From positions 57,092 to 121,091 of the forward strand of contig QCNN01000002.1 in the NCBI GenBank assembly GCA_003213175.1: a stretch of 64,000 nt of DNA. Reading direction: 5' to 3'. The DNA is from SAR116 cluster bacterium AG-426-B08. GTDB lineage: Bacteria; Pseudomonadota; Alphaproteobacteria; Puniceispirillales; Marisalimonadaceae. Every line of letters starts with the position of its first letter. The stretch's first letter is position 1. The notes beneath the pieces are model-generated. The model ran no database searches. It saw nothing but the letters and a program-made list of their open reading frames with translations, and was not told where the DNA came from. Positions 27,219 through 37,562 of the stretch are shown piece by piece. Both the position numbers and the translations under genes were made by a program.

Positions 27219-28982
27219 ATGTCAAAAAATAAATTACCTGCATGGGACTTATCTGAGATCTTCAAAAATTATAAAGATCCTAAAATTGATAATGAACAAA
27301 ATAAATTAAATAAAAACGTAAATACTTTTGTTAAAAAATGGAAAGGTAAAATTAAAAACCTTGATGGTAATGATGTTTCTAATTGTCTAAAAGAATATGA
27401 AAAGATAAATGAAAAACTTGGTTTTATGAGCACTCATAGCAGCTTGTCTTTTGCGAGCAATATGGAAGATGAGGAAGTTTCTAGGTATAATTCAAAAATA
27501 TCTGATTGGATAGCACAAATATTTTCAAAGATAGTTTTCGTTTCATTAGAAATAGCATCTGTAAGTGACAAAGTGTTTAATAATTGGGCTAAAAACAAAA
27601 ATTCTGAAAAGTGGTTACCTCTAATTAAAAGTCTGAGAAAAAGAAGAAAATATCAACTTTCTCCTTTGGTTGAAGAAATTTTAATTGAAAAATATGCAAC
27701 TGGAAGATCAGCATGGACAAGATTGTTTGATGAGACATCTGCTGGATTAAGATTTCCTTATAAAAAACAGTTATTAACAGAAGCCGAAATACTTAGTAAA
27801 TTATCTGATAAAAGCTCAGTGAATAGAAAAATAGCAGGAAAATCATTATCAAAAGTTTTAAGTTCAAATAAAAAAGTTTTTGGAATGATTTTGAATGTTA
27901 TTTCACGTGATAAATATATTGAAGATTATAAAAGAGGTTTTAAATCATCTTTATCATCAAGAAATTTGGATAATGATGTCGAAGATGAAGTGGTAAACTC
28001 TCTAGTTAATGCTGTAGATGAACAAATGCCAAATTTAACTCATCGGTATTATAAATGGAAGGCTAAACAATTTAAAAAGAAAAAACTAGATTGGTGGGAT
28101 AGGAATGCCCCTTTTCCGCAAAATAGTGAGGATAACATTAAATGGGATCATGCTAGAAATATTATTTTAGATTCTTTTTATGAATTCAATCCAAAAGTAT
28201 CTGAAATAGCGGATAAATTTTTTAAAAATAACTGGATAGATGCTGAAGTTCGAACTGGAAAAGCATCAGGTGCATTTGCTCATCCATCAGTTCCTTCTCA
28301 TCACCCTTATATTCTTCTTAACTATCAAGGTAAAGTTAGAGATGTAATGACTTTAGCTCATGAGTTAGGTCATGGCGTACACCAAGTTTTAGCTGGTAAA
28401 CAAGGTTTATTACTTTCTGAAACACCACTAACATTAGCTGAAACAGCATCCGTATTTGGTGAAATGCTTGTTTTTAGAAACTTATTGAATGAAAGTACTA
28501 AAAAAAGACGTAAAGAAATGTTAGCTAATAAGATTGAGGATATGTTGAATACCGTTGCTAGACAAATAGGTTTCCATCAATTTGAATATAAATTTCATAC
28601 TGCAAGACAGAATGGCGAATTAACTCCTGACGAAATTTCTGAAATTTGGATGGACACGCAAAAACATGCAGTTGGTCCATATGTGAATTTAGATGAAAAT
28701 TATAGAAGTTTGTGGGCTTATATTCCTCATTTTGTCCATACACCATTCTATGTTTATGCATACGCTTTTGGAGATTGTTTAGTCAACGCATTATGGGCAG
28801 AATACCAAAAGTCTGACAAAAAAGAATTTTCTAAATTGTATTTAGCTTTACTTGCATCAGGCGGTTCAAAAGATCATAAAGAGTTATTGAAACCATTTGG
28901 ACTTAGTATACAAAAGAAGAATTTTTGGCATAATGGGTTAAGTTCTATTACAAGTATGATAGACGAATTAGAGACACTATAG
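27219..28982 (+). CDS. pepF: Oligoendopeptidase F-type M3 metallopeptidase
   Basis: This 587-residue cytosolic zinc peptidase would cleave short peptides. The zinc site is TLAHELGHGVHQV (HExxH), with the third ligand in ETASVFGEMLV about 27 residues later. The N-terminal half is helical, as in PepF. FAHPSVPSHHPYILLNYQGK and YVYAYAFGDCLVNALW are further M3 family landmarks. The length matches the family. It is followed 3 bases later by the UbiB-like gene, an adjacency I have no functional explanation for. The start ATG at 27219 gives MSKNKLPAWDLSEIF, typical of PepF. Confidence 0.9.
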   Translation: MSKNKLPAWDLSEIFKNYKDPKIDNEQNKLNKNVNTFVKKWKGKIKNLDGNDVSNCLKEYEKINEKLGFMSTHSSLSFASNMEDEEVSRYNSKISDWIAQIFSKIVFVSLEIASVSDKVFNNWAKNKNSEKWLPLIKSLRKRRKYQLSPLVEEILIEKYATGRSAWTRLFDETSAGLRFPYKKQLLTEAEILSKLSDKSSVNRKIAGKSLSKVLSSNKKVFGMILNVISRDKYIEDYKRGFKSSLSSRNLDNDVEDEVVNSLVNAVDEQMPNLTHRYYKWKAKQFKKKKLDWWDRNAPFPQNSEDNIKWDHARNIILDSFYEFNPKVSEIADKFFKNNWIDAEVRTGKASGAFAHPSVPSHHPYILLNYQGKVRDVMTLAHELGHGVHQVLAGKQGLLLSETPLTLAETASVFGEMLVFRNLLNESTKKRRKEMLANKIEDMLNTVARQIGFHQFEYKFHTARQNGELTPDEISEIWMDTQKHAVGPYVNLDENYRSLWAYIPHFVHTPFYVYAYAFGDCLVNALWAEYQKSDKKEFSKLYLALLASGGSKDHKELLKPFGLSIQKKNFWHNGLSSITSMIDELETL

Positions 28983-28985
28983 AAT

Positions 28986-30356
28986 ATGTCGAGAAAAAAA
29001 ATTTCAAATGATAAAATTAGTAGTTCTTTTACTGGTGGAAAATTAAGAAGATACGCCAAAGTCACCACTGCGATGGGTGGTTTGGCAGCAAAATTAGCTG
29101 GTGAAAAATATCTAGGTATAAAAGTTGATAGAGAAAATCATGCAAAACAATTAAGAGATGCACTAGGGGGTATCAAAGGACCTTTAATGAAGGTAGCGCA
29201 GATTTTATCTACTATTCCAGATGCTGTTCCACAAGAATATGCAAATGAATTAGCTCATTTACAAGCAGATGCTCCTTCCATGGGATGGTTGTTTGTGAAA
29301 AGAAGAATGAGAGCAGAATTAGGTGATAATTGGGAAGATAATTTTAAGTCTTTTGACAAAACGGCCTCAGCTGCTGCGTCTCTTGGACAAGTTCATTTTG
29401 CAGAAGGTTTAAATAATACAAAACTAGCATGTAAGTTGCAATATCCAGACATGTCATCAGCAGTGCAAGCAGACTTAAATCAACTTAAATTAATTTTTTC
29501 ATTATATGAAAAATATGATTCTGCAATTTCAACTAAGTCAATTCATGAAGAATTATCTGAAAGACTTTTAGAAGAATTAGATTATGGTCATGAATTAAAA
29601 AATTTAAATCTATATAGAAGTATGCTTTCAAAATATAAAGAAATAATACTTCCTGAACCTGTAAAAGAGTTATCCACAAGTAGACTGTTAACTATGACCA
29701 AGACTTCAGGTACAAAGGTAATGGACTTTATTAAAAATACAGAAGATAAAAAATTAAAAAATAAATTAGCTTTGAACATGTTTAAGGCTTGGTATGTTCC
29801 TTTTTATGAATATGGTGTCATTCACGGCGATCCTCACTTAGGTAATTATACTATTATGAATAATGCAAATCTCAATTTATTGGATTTTGGTTGTATCAGA
29901 ATTTTTAAACCAAAATTTGTGACTGGTGTTATTGATCTTTATAGTGCTCTTAAAAATAATGACACTGATTTAGCTGTATCAGCATACGAAAGCTGGGGTT
30001 TTGAAAATCCAACAAAAGAGCTTATAGATATATTAAATATATGGGCTCGATTTGTATACGAACCTTTATTACAAGATAAAGTAAAACCAATAAGTGAAAT
30101 GCCAACAGGTCAATATGGCAGAAAGACAGCAGAGAAAGTTCACCAAGAATTAAAAAAAATAGGAGGGGTTAAACCGCCTAGGGAATTTGTTCTTATGGAT
30201 AGAGCGGCCGTAGGTTTAGGTTCAGTGTTTATGCATTTAAAAGCAGAAATTAATTGGTACAGAGTGTTCCATGAGTTAATTGAAAATTATGATGAAGATC
30301 AACTAAGTAAAAAGCAAAATAATGCTTTAGCTCAAGCTGGTCACACTATTAATTAA
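28986..30356 (+). CDS. UbiB/ABC1 (AarF) family atypical kinase
   Basis: At 456 residues it has all ABC1-family kinase landmarks. [18 protein letters not shown] corresponds to the KxGQ helix. [14 protein letters not shown] is the alanine-rich nucleotide loop, ACKLQYPD has the lysine, [13 protein letters not shown] the glutamate, [13 protein letters not shown] the catalytic loop and LLDFGCIR the metal DFG. The family supports ubiquinone biosynthesis, probably by ATPase-driven lipid extraction. There is no clear C-terminal membrane helix pair, so this may belong to a soluble ABC1 subgroup. Its stop overlaps pntB convergently by 8 bases. Confidence 0.85.
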   Translation: MSRKKISNDKISSSFTGGKLRRYAKVTTAMGGLAAKLAGEKYLGIKVDRENHAKQLRDALGGIKGPLMKVAQILSTIPDAVPQEYANELAHLQADAPSMGWLFVKRRMRAELGDNWEDNFKSFDKTASAAASLGQVHFAEGLNNTKLACKLQYPDMSSAVQADLNQLKLIFSLYEKYDSAISTKSIHEELSERLLEELDYGHELKNLNLYRSMLSKYKEIILPEPVKELSTSRLLTMTKTSGTKVMDFIKNTEDKKLKNKLALNMFKAWYVPFYEYGVIHGDPHLGNYTIMNNANLNLLDFGCIRIFKPKFVTGVIDLYSALKNNDTDLAVSAYESWGFENPTKELIDILNIWARFVYEPLLQDKVKPISEMPTGQYGRKTAEKVHQELKKIGGVKPPREFVLMDRAAVGLGSVFMHLKAEINWYRVFHELIENYDEDQLSKKQNNALAQAGHTIN

Positions 30357-31722
30357 TTTGTTGCAAAATGTTATCTAAACTATTTTTGGCATCACCATAG
30401 ATCATTCGAGAATTGTCTTTAAAGAAAAGAGGATTTTCAATACCAGAATAACCTCTTCCTTGACCTCTTTTAAATATATAAACTTGACTTGATTTCCAAA
30501 CTTCCAAAACAGGCATTCCAGCTATAGGGCTATTTGGATCTTCTATAGCTGCAGGGTTTACTATATCGTTTGCACCCAGGATTAGTACAACATCTGTTTC
30601 CGAAAAATCATCGTTAATTTCGTCCATTTCTAAAACTATATCATAAGGAACCTTTGCTTCGGCTAAAAGAACGTTCATATGTCCAGGTAATCTTCCAGCT
30701 ACAGGGTGTATACCAAACCTTACATTAATTTTCTTTTTTCTTAATCTGGAAGTTAGTTCTGAGACAGAGCTTTGTGCCTGAGCAACAGCCATACCATATC
30801 CTGGTACAATAATAACATTTTTTGCATCATTCAATGAAGATGATATAGTTTCTATATCAGTTGGTATCATCTCACCTTCAATTTCTTTGGTTGGTCCAGT
30901 TGAGTCACCCCAACCTCCTAATATTACAGATAAGAAATTTCTATTCATTGCTTTACACATTATATAAGACAAAATTGCACCAGAGGATCCGACTAGTGCT
31001 CCTGTAACTATTAACAAGTCATTCCCAAGAAGAAATCCTGTGGCGGCAGCAGCCCATCCTGAATATGAGTTTAGCATTGATACAACGACTGGCATATCTG
31101 CTCCACCTATGGCTAAAACTAAATGCGCTCCTAATATAAAAGCAATTAATGTCATTAGATATAGTGATGAAATACCATATTGATTTAAAAACAAGTAACC
31201 AAGCACAAAACAACTTAAGGTCATTACAATATTTATAAGGTGCCTACCTGGTAACACTAATGCTTTACCAGTTATTAATTCAGAAAGTTTTCCAAAAGCT
31301 ATAACTGAACCAGTAAAAGTTATAGCACCAATAAAAACACCTAAGAAAATCTCTATTTCATGGATTATTAATTCAATATTTGATAGATTTTTTGGAGGTT
31401 CTAGAGCTGAATTTATCCCAATAAACACAGCAGCTAAACCAACAAATGAATGAAGTGCTGCTACTAATTGAGGCATTCCTGTCATTTTAACTTTTTGAGC
31501 TACAAGGATACCAATAATACTTCCAATAATAATTGTAGGTAAAAGCCATTCATCATAATTAGTATCTGGTCCAAAAATGGTACCAAAAACAGCTATTATC
31601 ATTCCAAAGATACCGTACCATACTGCTCTTTTAGCCTTTTCCTCATTACTTAGCCCACCAAGTGATAAAATGAATAGGACGCTAGAAGCAATATATAGGG
31701 CAGTTAAAATTTCTTTAGTCAT
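30349..31722 (-). CDS. pntB: NAD(P) transhydrogenase subunit beta
   Basis: This 457-residue subunit has about nine N-terminal membrane helices and the NADP(H)-binding domain III. Diagnostic parts are [19 protein letters not shown] in the membrane region. [51 protein letters not shown] and [17 protein letters not shown] cover the NADP site. The enzyme couples hydride transfer from NADH to NADP+ with proton entry, making NADPH. It is 6 bases downstream of pntA in the same direction. Confidence 0.95.
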   Translation of the reverse strand: MTKEILTALYIASSVLFILSLGGLSNEEKAKRAVWYGIFGMIIAVFGTIFGPDTNYDEWLLPTIIIGSIIGILVAQKVKMTGMPQLVAALHSFVGLAAVFIGINSALEPPKNLSNIELIIHEIEIFLGVFIGAITFTGSVIAFGKLSELITGKALVLPGRHLINIVMTLSCFVLGYLFLNQYGISSLYLMTLIAFILGAHLVLAIGGADMPVVVSMLNSYSGWAAAATGFLLGNDLLIVTGALVGSSGAILSYIMCKAMNRNFLSVILGGWGDSTGPTKEIEGEMIPTDIETISSSLNDAKNVIIVPGYGMAVAQAQSSVSELTSRLRKKKINVRFGIHPVAGRLPGHMNVLLAEAKVPYDIVLEMDEINDDFSETDVVLILGANDIVNPAAIEDPNSPIAGMPVLEVWKSSQVYIFKRGQGRGYSGIENPLFFKDNSRMIYGDAKNSLDNILQQIN

Positions 31723-31728
31723 TTAGAT

Positions 31729-33288
31729 TTAACTCTTTTTAAACATAGATAACATTCTCTTGGTAACTAAGAAACCACCAACAATATTTATTGTTGCGAT
31801 TAAAACTGAAATACTAGCCAATATGTTTACTAAATAATTCGACGACCCAATTTGCAGTAACGCACCTATTATTATAATTCCTGAAATAGCATTAGTTACA
31901 GCCATTAGAGGAGTATGAAGTGAATGGGATACATTCCATATTACCTGAAAACCTACAAAGCAGGATAAAACAAAGACTATAAAATGTTGCATGAAACTTG
32001 GTGGTGCATAACTACCAATAAGAAACATCAAAAAACCACCAATTATTAAAAGCATGACTTGACGTCTACCATAAGAACGTTCTTTATCGTAGTTTTCCTT
32101 TTCTAATTCTTGAGGTGACTTTTGATTGGAATTTGAAGTAACTTTTGCAATAGCCTTAATTTTTGGAGGAGGAGGTGGATAGGTAATATTACCTTCATGA
32201 GCAACAGTAGAACCTCTTATAACGTCATCATCCATATTGATATTAATCACGCCATCCCTATTCGGAGTTAGGTCACTTAACATATGTCTAACATTGTTGC
32301 TGTAAAGATTAGAGGATTGTGCTGCCATTCTACTAGGAAAGTCAGTAAAACCAATTATTTTAACTCTATTTTCAGTTTCTATTATTTTTCCTGGTTTCGT
32401 AAATTCACAATTTCCTCCTTGTTCAGCAGCTAAATCAACAATAACAGAACCTGGTTGCATAAGTTTGACCATTTCTGCCAACCATAATTTTGGAGCTGGC
32501 CTTCCAGGTATTAAAGCAGTTGTTATAACAATATCTATCTCAGAAGCTTGTTCTTTAAAAAGGGTCATTTCTTTTTTTATAAACTCTTTCGATGCTGGTT
32601 TTGCATAACCGCCTTCTCCGGATGCATCTTCAGGAAAATCTAGCATAAGAAATTCAGCACCCATGGACTCAATTTGTTCAGCGACTTCAGGTCTTACATC
32701 AAATGACCTTACAATAGCGCCTAACGATTGAGCGGTTCCAATTGCAGCAAGACCAGCAACTCCAGCCCCTATAACAAGGACTTTTGCTGGGGGCACCTTG
32801 CCTGCAGCAGTTATTTGTCCAGTAAAGAATCTGCCAAAGTTATTTCCAGCTTCAATTACAGCTCTATATCCAGCTACATTTGCCATTGATGAAAGTGCAT
32901 CCATCTTTTGTGCTCTACTTATTCTAGGAATCATATCCATAGCTATTACAGAAGCATTTAATTTATTTAATTTACCCAAAAGGTCTTTATTTTGTGCTGG
33001 CCAAATAAATGATATTAATATCGTTTTGGGTTGGATAAGTTTAATTTCATTTTGTAATGGGTTTCTAACTTTAATGATTACATCAGATGTTTCCCATATT
33101 TTTTTTGCACTATTAAGAACCTTTACTCCTGCGTCAAGATATTCTTGGTCAGAGAAACCGGAATTTGAGCCTGCATTTTTTTCTATAAAACATTCAAAAC
33201 CTAACTTTTTTAACTCAAGTGCACTTGAAGGCGTTAATGCAATTCTATTTTCATCTTTTGTTATTTCAGCTGGACAACCGATTTTCAT
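31729..33288 (-). CDS. pntA: NAD(P) transhydrogenase subunit alpha, fused form
   Basis: This 519-residue protein joins the NAD(H)-binding domain I ([67 protein letters not shown]) to a C-terminal membrane part with about four helices (LMLIIGG..., [28 protein letters not shown]). Many alphaproteobacteria split these as PntAA and PntAB, whereas here they form one chain as in E. coli. A basic linker separates them. It begins the pntAB operon; a terminator from rpsU lies just upstream. The [21 protein letters not shown] segment is the NAD site. Confidence 0.95.
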   Translation of the reverse strand: MKIGCPAEITKDENRIALTPSSALELKKLGFECFIEKNAGSNSGFSDQEYLDAGVKVLNSAKKIWETSDVIIKVRNPLQNEIKLIQPKTILISFIWPAQNKDLLGKLNKLNASVIAMDMIPRISRAQKMDALSSMANVAGYRAVIEAGNNFGRFFTGQITAAGKVPPAKVLVIGAGVAGLAAIGTAQSLGAIVRSFDVRPEVAEQIESMGAEFLMLDFPEDASGEGGYAKPASKEFIKKEMTLFKEQASEIDIVITTALIPGRPAPKLWLAEMVKLMQPGSVIVDLAAEQGGNCEFTKPGKIIETENRVKIIGFTDFPSRMAAQSSNLYSNNVRHMLSDLTPNRDGVININMDDDVIRGSTVAHEGNITYPPPPPKIKAIAKVTSNSNQKSPQELEKENYDKERSYGRRQVMLLIIGGFLMFLIGSYAPPSFMQHFIVFVLSCFVGFQVIWNVSHSLHTPLMAVTNAISGIIIIGALLQIGSSNYLVNILASISVLIATINIVGGFLVTKRMLSMFKKS

Positions 33289-33311
33289 ATTAAACCTATA
33301 ATCTTAAGTAT

Positions 33312-33341
33312 AAAAAAACCGTACTTAAACTTTAAGTACGG
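33312..33341 (-). terminator. Intrinsic terminator of rpsU
   Basis: On the minus strand the inverted repeat CCGTACTTA / TAAGTACGG (extendable by two A-T pairs) with a 5-base loop is followed directly by TTTTTTTA. It lies 26 bases past the rpsU stop and before pntA, so it should end rpsU transcription and insulate pntAB. Confidence 0.85.
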
Positions 33342-33366
33342 CAAGGATTAAATAAGTATTAAAAAA

Positions 33367-33570
33367 TTAATAGCCTTCTCTCTCAAGTCTCTTTCTCATT
33401 AATTTTCTTACTCTTCTTGTGCTTTCTGCAAGTTCTCTAGCTTTTTTTTCAGAAGGCTTTTCATAAACTCTTCTATTCTTCATTTCTCTAAACATACCTT
33501 CTCTTTGCATTTTTTTCTTCAAAATGCGTAAAGCTTGATCAACGTTGTTATCTCTTACTGAAACGTACAT
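33367..33570 (-). CDS. rpsU: 30S ribosomal protein bS21
   Basis: This 67-residue, very basic protein begins [43 protein letters not shown], the standard bS21 pattern with its conserved VxxNxxxxxALRxxKKK and RR-YEKPS strings. It binds the small subunit near the anti-Shine-Dalgarno region. It is monocistronic, ending in a clear intrinsic terminator. It is divergent from COQ9 across a 127-bp gap, an arrangement common in alphaproteobacteria. Confidence 0.95.
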   Translation of the reverse strand: MYVSVRDNNVDQALRILKKKMQREGMFREMKNRRVYEKPSEKKARELAESTRRVRKLMRKRLEREGY

Positions 33571-33697
33571 AAAAATCCTTTAAAGAACGCTTATGTAACA
33601 TACAAAAATATCAATTGGCAAGAATTTTTAAAAAAAATGTGATATAAACTTTAATTGGTTGACTTCAATTTTAATTTAATTATTTAAATAAAGTCTT

Positions 33698-34417
33698 ATG
33701 AGTATGAACGAATCTAAAAAATTAAAGGAAAAACTCCTTCTTTCAATGTTGACTAACGTTCCTTTTGATGGATGGTCTTGGCAAGCATTGTATACTGGCG
33801 CAGAAGACATAAAATTATTTGAAAATGATTTTGGAGAAGAAGAAAAAAATAAATTGAAATCAATTTTTGAATATAAATTAGTAAATGTTGTTAATGCTCT
33901 AAATGTTTATTTAGATGAAAAGATGAAAAAAAAATTTCTAAAGGAAAAGATTGATAAATTAAAAACTCCTGAAAAAATAAAAAAATTAATTCTTTTTAGA
34001 TTACAAGCTGCAGAAAAATTCAAAGAAAGCATAAGAGTATCTTTATCGTTTATGGCGATGCCCAAGAATACAAAAAATTCAATTAATATGTTATATAGAA
34101 CTTGTGATATCATGTGGAGAACCTCCGGAGATACATCTACAGATTTTTCTTTCTACACTAAAAGATTAATTTTATCGGGAGTTTATTCATCAACTCTTCT
34201 TTATTGGTTAAATGATGAATCAGAAAAATTTAATAATACTGAAGCTTTTTTAGATCGAAGACTTAATGATGTTTCAAAAATAGGCAAATTAAAAAAGCCT
34301 AAATCATTTTTTAATAAAAATAATAATTTTTCAAAAATGCCATTTGAAGCTTTTATTAATATACCAAAATCGATTTTCAAATATAGTTTTGGTAGAAAAA
34401 CTAATCGCTTCAAATGA
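33698..34417 (+). CDS. COQ9 family ubiquinone biosynthesis protein
   Basis: This 239-residue helical protein starts like alphaproteobacterial COQ9 (short helix, then FDGWSWQALYTGAEDIKLFENDFG). The C-terminal part includes YRTCDIMWRTSGDTSTDFSFYTKRLILSGVYSSTLLYWLND, the family's most conserved stretch. COQ9 binds lipid and assists the COQ7-type hydroxylation of ubiquinone precursors at the membrane. Two ATGs, at 33698 and 33704, are possible. It sits divergent from rpsU and 9 bases before metA, which suggests shared transcription with metA. Confidence 0.85.
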   Translation: MSMNESKKLKEKLLLSMLTNVPFDGWSWQALYTGAEDIKLFENDFGEEEKNKLKSIFEYKLVNVVNALNVYLDEKMKKKFLKEKIDKLKTPEKIKKLILFRLQAAEKFKESIRVSLSFMAMPKNTKNSINMLYRTCDIMWRTSGDTSTDFSFYTKRLILSGVYSSTLLYWLNDESEKFNNTEAFLDRRLNDVSKIGKLKKPKSFFNKNNNFSKMPFEAFINIPKSIFKYSFGRKTNRFK

Positions 34418-34426
34418 TTAAAATTT

Positions 34427-35344
34427 ATGCCAATAAAAATTCCAGATAAATTACCTGCAAGAAAAATACTTTTAAAAGAGTCTATAGATGTGATTGATAA
34501 AAGCCTAGCTGTAAAACAGGATATAAGACCTTTAAAATTTCTATTATTAAATCTAATGCCAAAAAAAATTAATACAGAAATACAGTTTGCAAGATTAATT
34601 GGCGCATCACCACTGCAAATTGAGCTCACTTTAATGACAACCAAATCCTACAAACCAAAAAATACAGAAAATGACTATTTAATTGAGTTTTATAAAACAT
34701 TAGATGATGTAAAAAATAATTTTTATGATGTTTTGATTGTTACCGGAGCACCAGTTGAACAACTTCCATTCGAAGATGTAAAATATTGGGATGAGTTATT
34801 AAATATTCTTGAATGGTCTAGAAAAAACATTTTCCGAAGAATAGGAATTTGTTGGGGGGCTCAAGTATTATTAAAAGTGTTTCATAATATTGAGAAATAT
34901 CAATTGAAAAATAAAATGTTTGGTATTTTCGATCATCAATTAAGTGAAAATAATAATAGATTACTACATGGTTTTACAGACTATTTTCCAATGCCAGTTT
35001 CTAGGTTCACTGAAAACAAAATAAATGAACTTTTAACCAAAGGCTTAGAAATTCTTGCTATTTCTGATAAGTCTGGTGTCGGTATGGCAAGATGTCCGCA
35101 ATCAAAAGATTTGTTTATACTTAATCATCTAGAGTATGATGCTAATACTTTGAATGAAGAGTTTTTACGAGATAAGGCAGAAAATATTGAAATAGTAAGA
35201 CCTGAAAATTACTTTCCACAAAATGATACGAGCCAGAAACCAATTAATCGATGGAGGCCATATGCTTTTTTACTATTTGCAAACTTTATAAATGAAGTAT
35301 ATCAAGATGTTCCTTTTGACTTGAATAAAATTAGGACCTTTTAG
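34427..35344 (+). CDS. metA: Homoserine O-acyltransferase (MetA-type)
   Basis: This 305-residue enzyme acylates homoserine for methionine synthesis. It shows the glutamine-amidotransferase-like nucleophile RIGICWGAQVLLKVF, the LIVTGAPVEQLPFEDVKYWDEL region and LNHLEYDANTLNEEFLRD, which carries the His-Glu partners. SRFTEN stands where many members have SRHTE. The choice of succinyl- or acetyl-CoA cannot be decided from the residues I can align by eye. It follows COQ9 closely and its 3' end overlaps purK by 14 bases on the opposite strand. Confidence 0.9.
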   Translation: MPIKIPDKLPARKILLKESIDVIDKSLAVKQDIRPLKFLLLNLMPKKINTEIQFARLIGASPLQIELTLMTTKSYKPKNTENDYLIEFYKTLDDVKNNFYDVLIVTGAPVEQLPFEDVKYWDELLNILEWSRKNIFRRIGICWGAQVLLKVFHNIEKYQLKNKMFGIFDHQLSENNNRLLHGFTDYFPMPVSRFTENKINELLTKGLEILAISDKSGVGMARCPQSKDLFILNHLEYDANTLNEEFLRDKAENIEIVRPENYFPQNDTSQKPINRWRPYAFLLFANFINEVYQDVPFDLNKIRTF

Positions 35345-36425
35345 TAAAATGTCCCATTTTTCTTCCATTTTTAACAATTTTTTTCCCATAAATGTGATAA
35401 GAATATTTTTGTTCATCAATTAGATTTTTTAAATCATTTATTTCATTACCAATTAAATTATACATTTCCCATTTTCCATTATTCTTTGTATCTTTAATTT
35501 TTAAGCCACATATGCATCTCACTAAGATTTCAAACTGACTATTATCACAACCTTCAATACTCCAATGAAATGAGTTATGAGGTCTAGGTGCTATTTCATT
35601 AAAAATTAAAGTTCCATCACTTAATTCAAATAATTCAAAAGTTAATAAACCAACTAAGTTCAAAACATTAGAAAATTTTTTTACTAAATTTTTTAAATCT
35701 ATTAATTTTTCCTCATTAATTGAAGTAGGTGCAATTGTTTTTTTTAAAATACCTTTTTCATGAAAATTTTGAGAAAGTGGGAAGAAACAGTCTGTTTTGT
35801 TTGCGCTTCTAGCATACAAAATTGAAATTTCCCTTCTAAAATCAATTTTTTCTTCTAAAATACAGTCTGTAAAGTTAATACTTCGCCATATTTCATTAAT
35901 TTCCTTTTTGGAATTAATTAAAAATTGTCCCTTACCATCATAACCAAGAGAATTAGTCTTTAATATTCCTCTATAATTTAAGCTTTTTGTGTATTTTAAT
36001 AAATCTTCAATTGATTTTATCCTATACCATTTAGCTACATTAAATCCAACTTTTGCAGCAAGTGTTTTTTCTTTGTCTCTAAATTGTGCACACTTAAAAG
36101 TTCCACTATTTGGAAAAACAAGTGTCTTTTTTGAAATGACTTGTAATACATTTGATGGAATATTTTCAAATTCAGAAGTTACACAAGATACTTTTGAGGC
36201 GAAATCATCAATTTTGACTTTATCATTCCATTCTCCGTGATAAATTTTATCAACTACGCTTTCCGCTGGATTATCTCCTTTAGGGCAGTAGAGAAAAACA
36301 GTAAAACCCATTTTCTTTGCAGCCATAGCGATCATTTTCCCTAATTGTCCACCACCTAAAATACCTATTACATTTTTCCTAGAGGGCAAAATAGGTAAAG
36401 TTTTATTTAAATTAAGCTTTTGCAT
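35331..36425 (-). CDS. purK: N5-carboxyaminoimidazole ribonucleotide synthase
   Basis: This 364-residue ATP-grasp enzyme begins VIGILGGGQLGKMIAMAAKKMGF. It shows NIPSNVLQ after the ENIP-like motif (TSEFENIPSN), GYDGKGQFLI (ATP-grasp glycine loop), EEKIDFRREISILYAR and NEIAPRPHNSFHWSIEGC at the metal site. It converts AIR plus bicarbonate to N5-CAIR in purine synthesis. It directly follows purE, its start being one base after the purE stop, as in many bacteria. Confidence 0.95.
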   Translation of the reverse strand: MQKLNLNKTLPILPSRKNVIGILGGGQLGKMIAMAAKKMGFTVFLYCPKGDNPAESVVDKIYHGEWNDKVKIDDFASKVSCVTSEFENIPSNVLQVISKKTLVFPNSGTFKCAQFRDKEKTLAAKVGFNVAKWYRIKSIEDLLKYTKSLNYRGILKTNSLGYDGKGQFLINSKKEINEIWRSINFTDCILEEKIDFRREISILYARSANKTDCFFPLSQNFHEKGILKKTIAPTSINEEKLIDLKNLVKKFSNVLNLVGLLTFELFELSDGTLIFNEIAPRPHNSFHWSIEGCDNSQFEILVRCICGLKIKDTKNNGKWEMYNLIGNEINDLKNLIDEQKYSYHIYGKKIVKNGRKMGHFTKRS

Positions 36426-36920
36426 TTAATCTTTAGGAGATAAAGGGACATTTTTTGACAGTAATTTTTTCCAATGCAACAATGACTTTGCAATTTTTTT
36501 ATCTTCTAAACTTAATATTTCTGCAGCAAAAACTGCAGCATTAATTGCTCCAGAATTTCCAATTGACATGGATGCAACAGGGATACCCTTTGGCATTTGA
36601 ACAATTGATAATAGACTATCTAAACCATCTAACGACGTACTATTAATTGGGACTCCAATGACAGGAATATTGGTGTGAGAGGCAATCATTCCTGGTAAAT
36701 GAGCCGCACCTCCAGCTCCAGCAATGATTACTTTAAAACCTTTTTCTTGTGCTTTTTTTGCAAATAGGTTCATTCTGTTAGGTGTTCTGTGGGCAGAGAT
36801 TATTTTGCATTCATTATTAATATTTAATTCATTCAACACTTTTTCAGCATTTTTCATAGTTTCCCAGTCAGATTTACTTCCCATTACAACAGCTACCAAA
36901 TTTTTTTCTGATTTTTTCAT
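36426..36920 (-). CDS. purE: N5-carboxyaminoimidazole ribonucleotide mutase
   Basis: This 164-residue enzyme has the PurE landmarks [31 protein letters not shown] and [28 protein letters not shown]. The histidine of SAHRTP is the catalytic one. It converts N5-CAIR to CAIR. It is immediately upstream of purK in the same transcript and 15 bases after the TrcR-like regulator gene. Confidence 0.95.
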   Translation of the reverse strand: MKKSEKNLVAVVMGSKSDWETMKNAEKVLNELNINNECKIISAHRTPNRMNLFAKKAQEKGFKVIIAGAGGAAHLPGMIASHTNIPVIGVPINSTSLDGLDSLLSIVQMPKGIPVASMSIGNSGAINAAVFAAEILSLEDKKIAKSLLHWKKLLSKNVPLSPKD

Positions 36921-36935
36921 GACAAGTTAAATTTT

Positions 36936-37484
36936 TTAATTATCTTCAGAATTTTCCACTTGAATTGTACCTCCAGATTTAATGACTTCTTTCTCTAAAT
37001 CTTCTTGAGAACATAAATTTAATAAAACTGGGTGTTTAGCAGTAATGTTAGAAATATTCCAGTGTGTTCTGGTTCTTATCTTTTCTATAGTAGACTTCGT
37101 TGTACCAACTAATTTAGAAATTTGACTATCCTTTAGTTCTGGATGTGTTTTAACTATCCAAGCAACAGCATTTGGTTTATCACCTCTTCTAGATAATGGT
37201 ATATATTTTGGACCTTTTGTTCTATCGCTTGATGAAGGCAAAACATCAGTTGATTGTTTTAAACGAGCATTTGGATCTTGAGTACATTTATCTATTTCAT
37301 CTTTTGTAAGTTGTCCATTTAGAATTGGGTCAAATCCTAAAATACCCTGTCCAACATCTCCATCAGCAATTGCTTGAACCTCTAATATATGTAAATCACA
37401 AAATTCCGAAATTTGTTCGAAAGTTAGTGTGGTATTATCTATTAGCCATACAGCAGTAGCTTTGGGCATTAGTAAGGAAGGCAT
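36936..37484 (-). CDS. trcR: DUF1013 / TrcR-type cell-cycle regulator
   Basis: This 182-residue protein begins MPSLLMPKATAVWLIDNTTLTFEQISEFCDLH and continues LEVQAIADGDVGQGILGFDPI. I recognise this as the DUF1013 family found almost only in alphaproteobacteria and annotated as a cell-cycle transcriptional regulator (TrcR). A second helix-turn-helix-like part, LKDSQISKLVGTTKSTIEKIRTRTHWN, supports DNA binding. It lies just upstream of purEK. A direct regulatory link is not shown. It is one of the best lineage markers in the window. Confidence 0.85.
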   Translation of the reverse strand: MPSLLMPKATAVWLIDNTTLTFEQISEFCDLHILEVQAIADGDVGQGILGFDPILNGQLTKDEIDKCTQDPNARLKQSTDVLPSSSDRTKGPKYIPLSRRGDKPNAVAWIVKTHPELKDSQISKLVGTTKSTIEKIRTRTHWNISNITAKHPVLLNLCSQEDLEKEVIKSGGTIQVENSEDN

Positions 37485-37562
37485 TTCTCACTCCATAATT
37501 CAGTTTACAGTATTTATTAACTAGTTTTTAAATCATAAAAAGTCAATTTTAGTTTTTAATTA

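Noticed and set aside
32798-33301. 167-residue plus-strand ORF over pntA
   Set aside because: It lies entirely within the well-supported pntA frame on the other strand.
34418-34426. SAM-type riboswitch before metA
   Set aside because: metA starts 9 bases after the COQ9 stop, leaving no room for a riboswitch leader; it is probably co-transcribed with COQ9.
34201-34644. 147-residue minus-strand ORF across COQ9 and metA
   Set aside because: Spans the junction of two clear plus-strand genes and has no recognisable family pattern.
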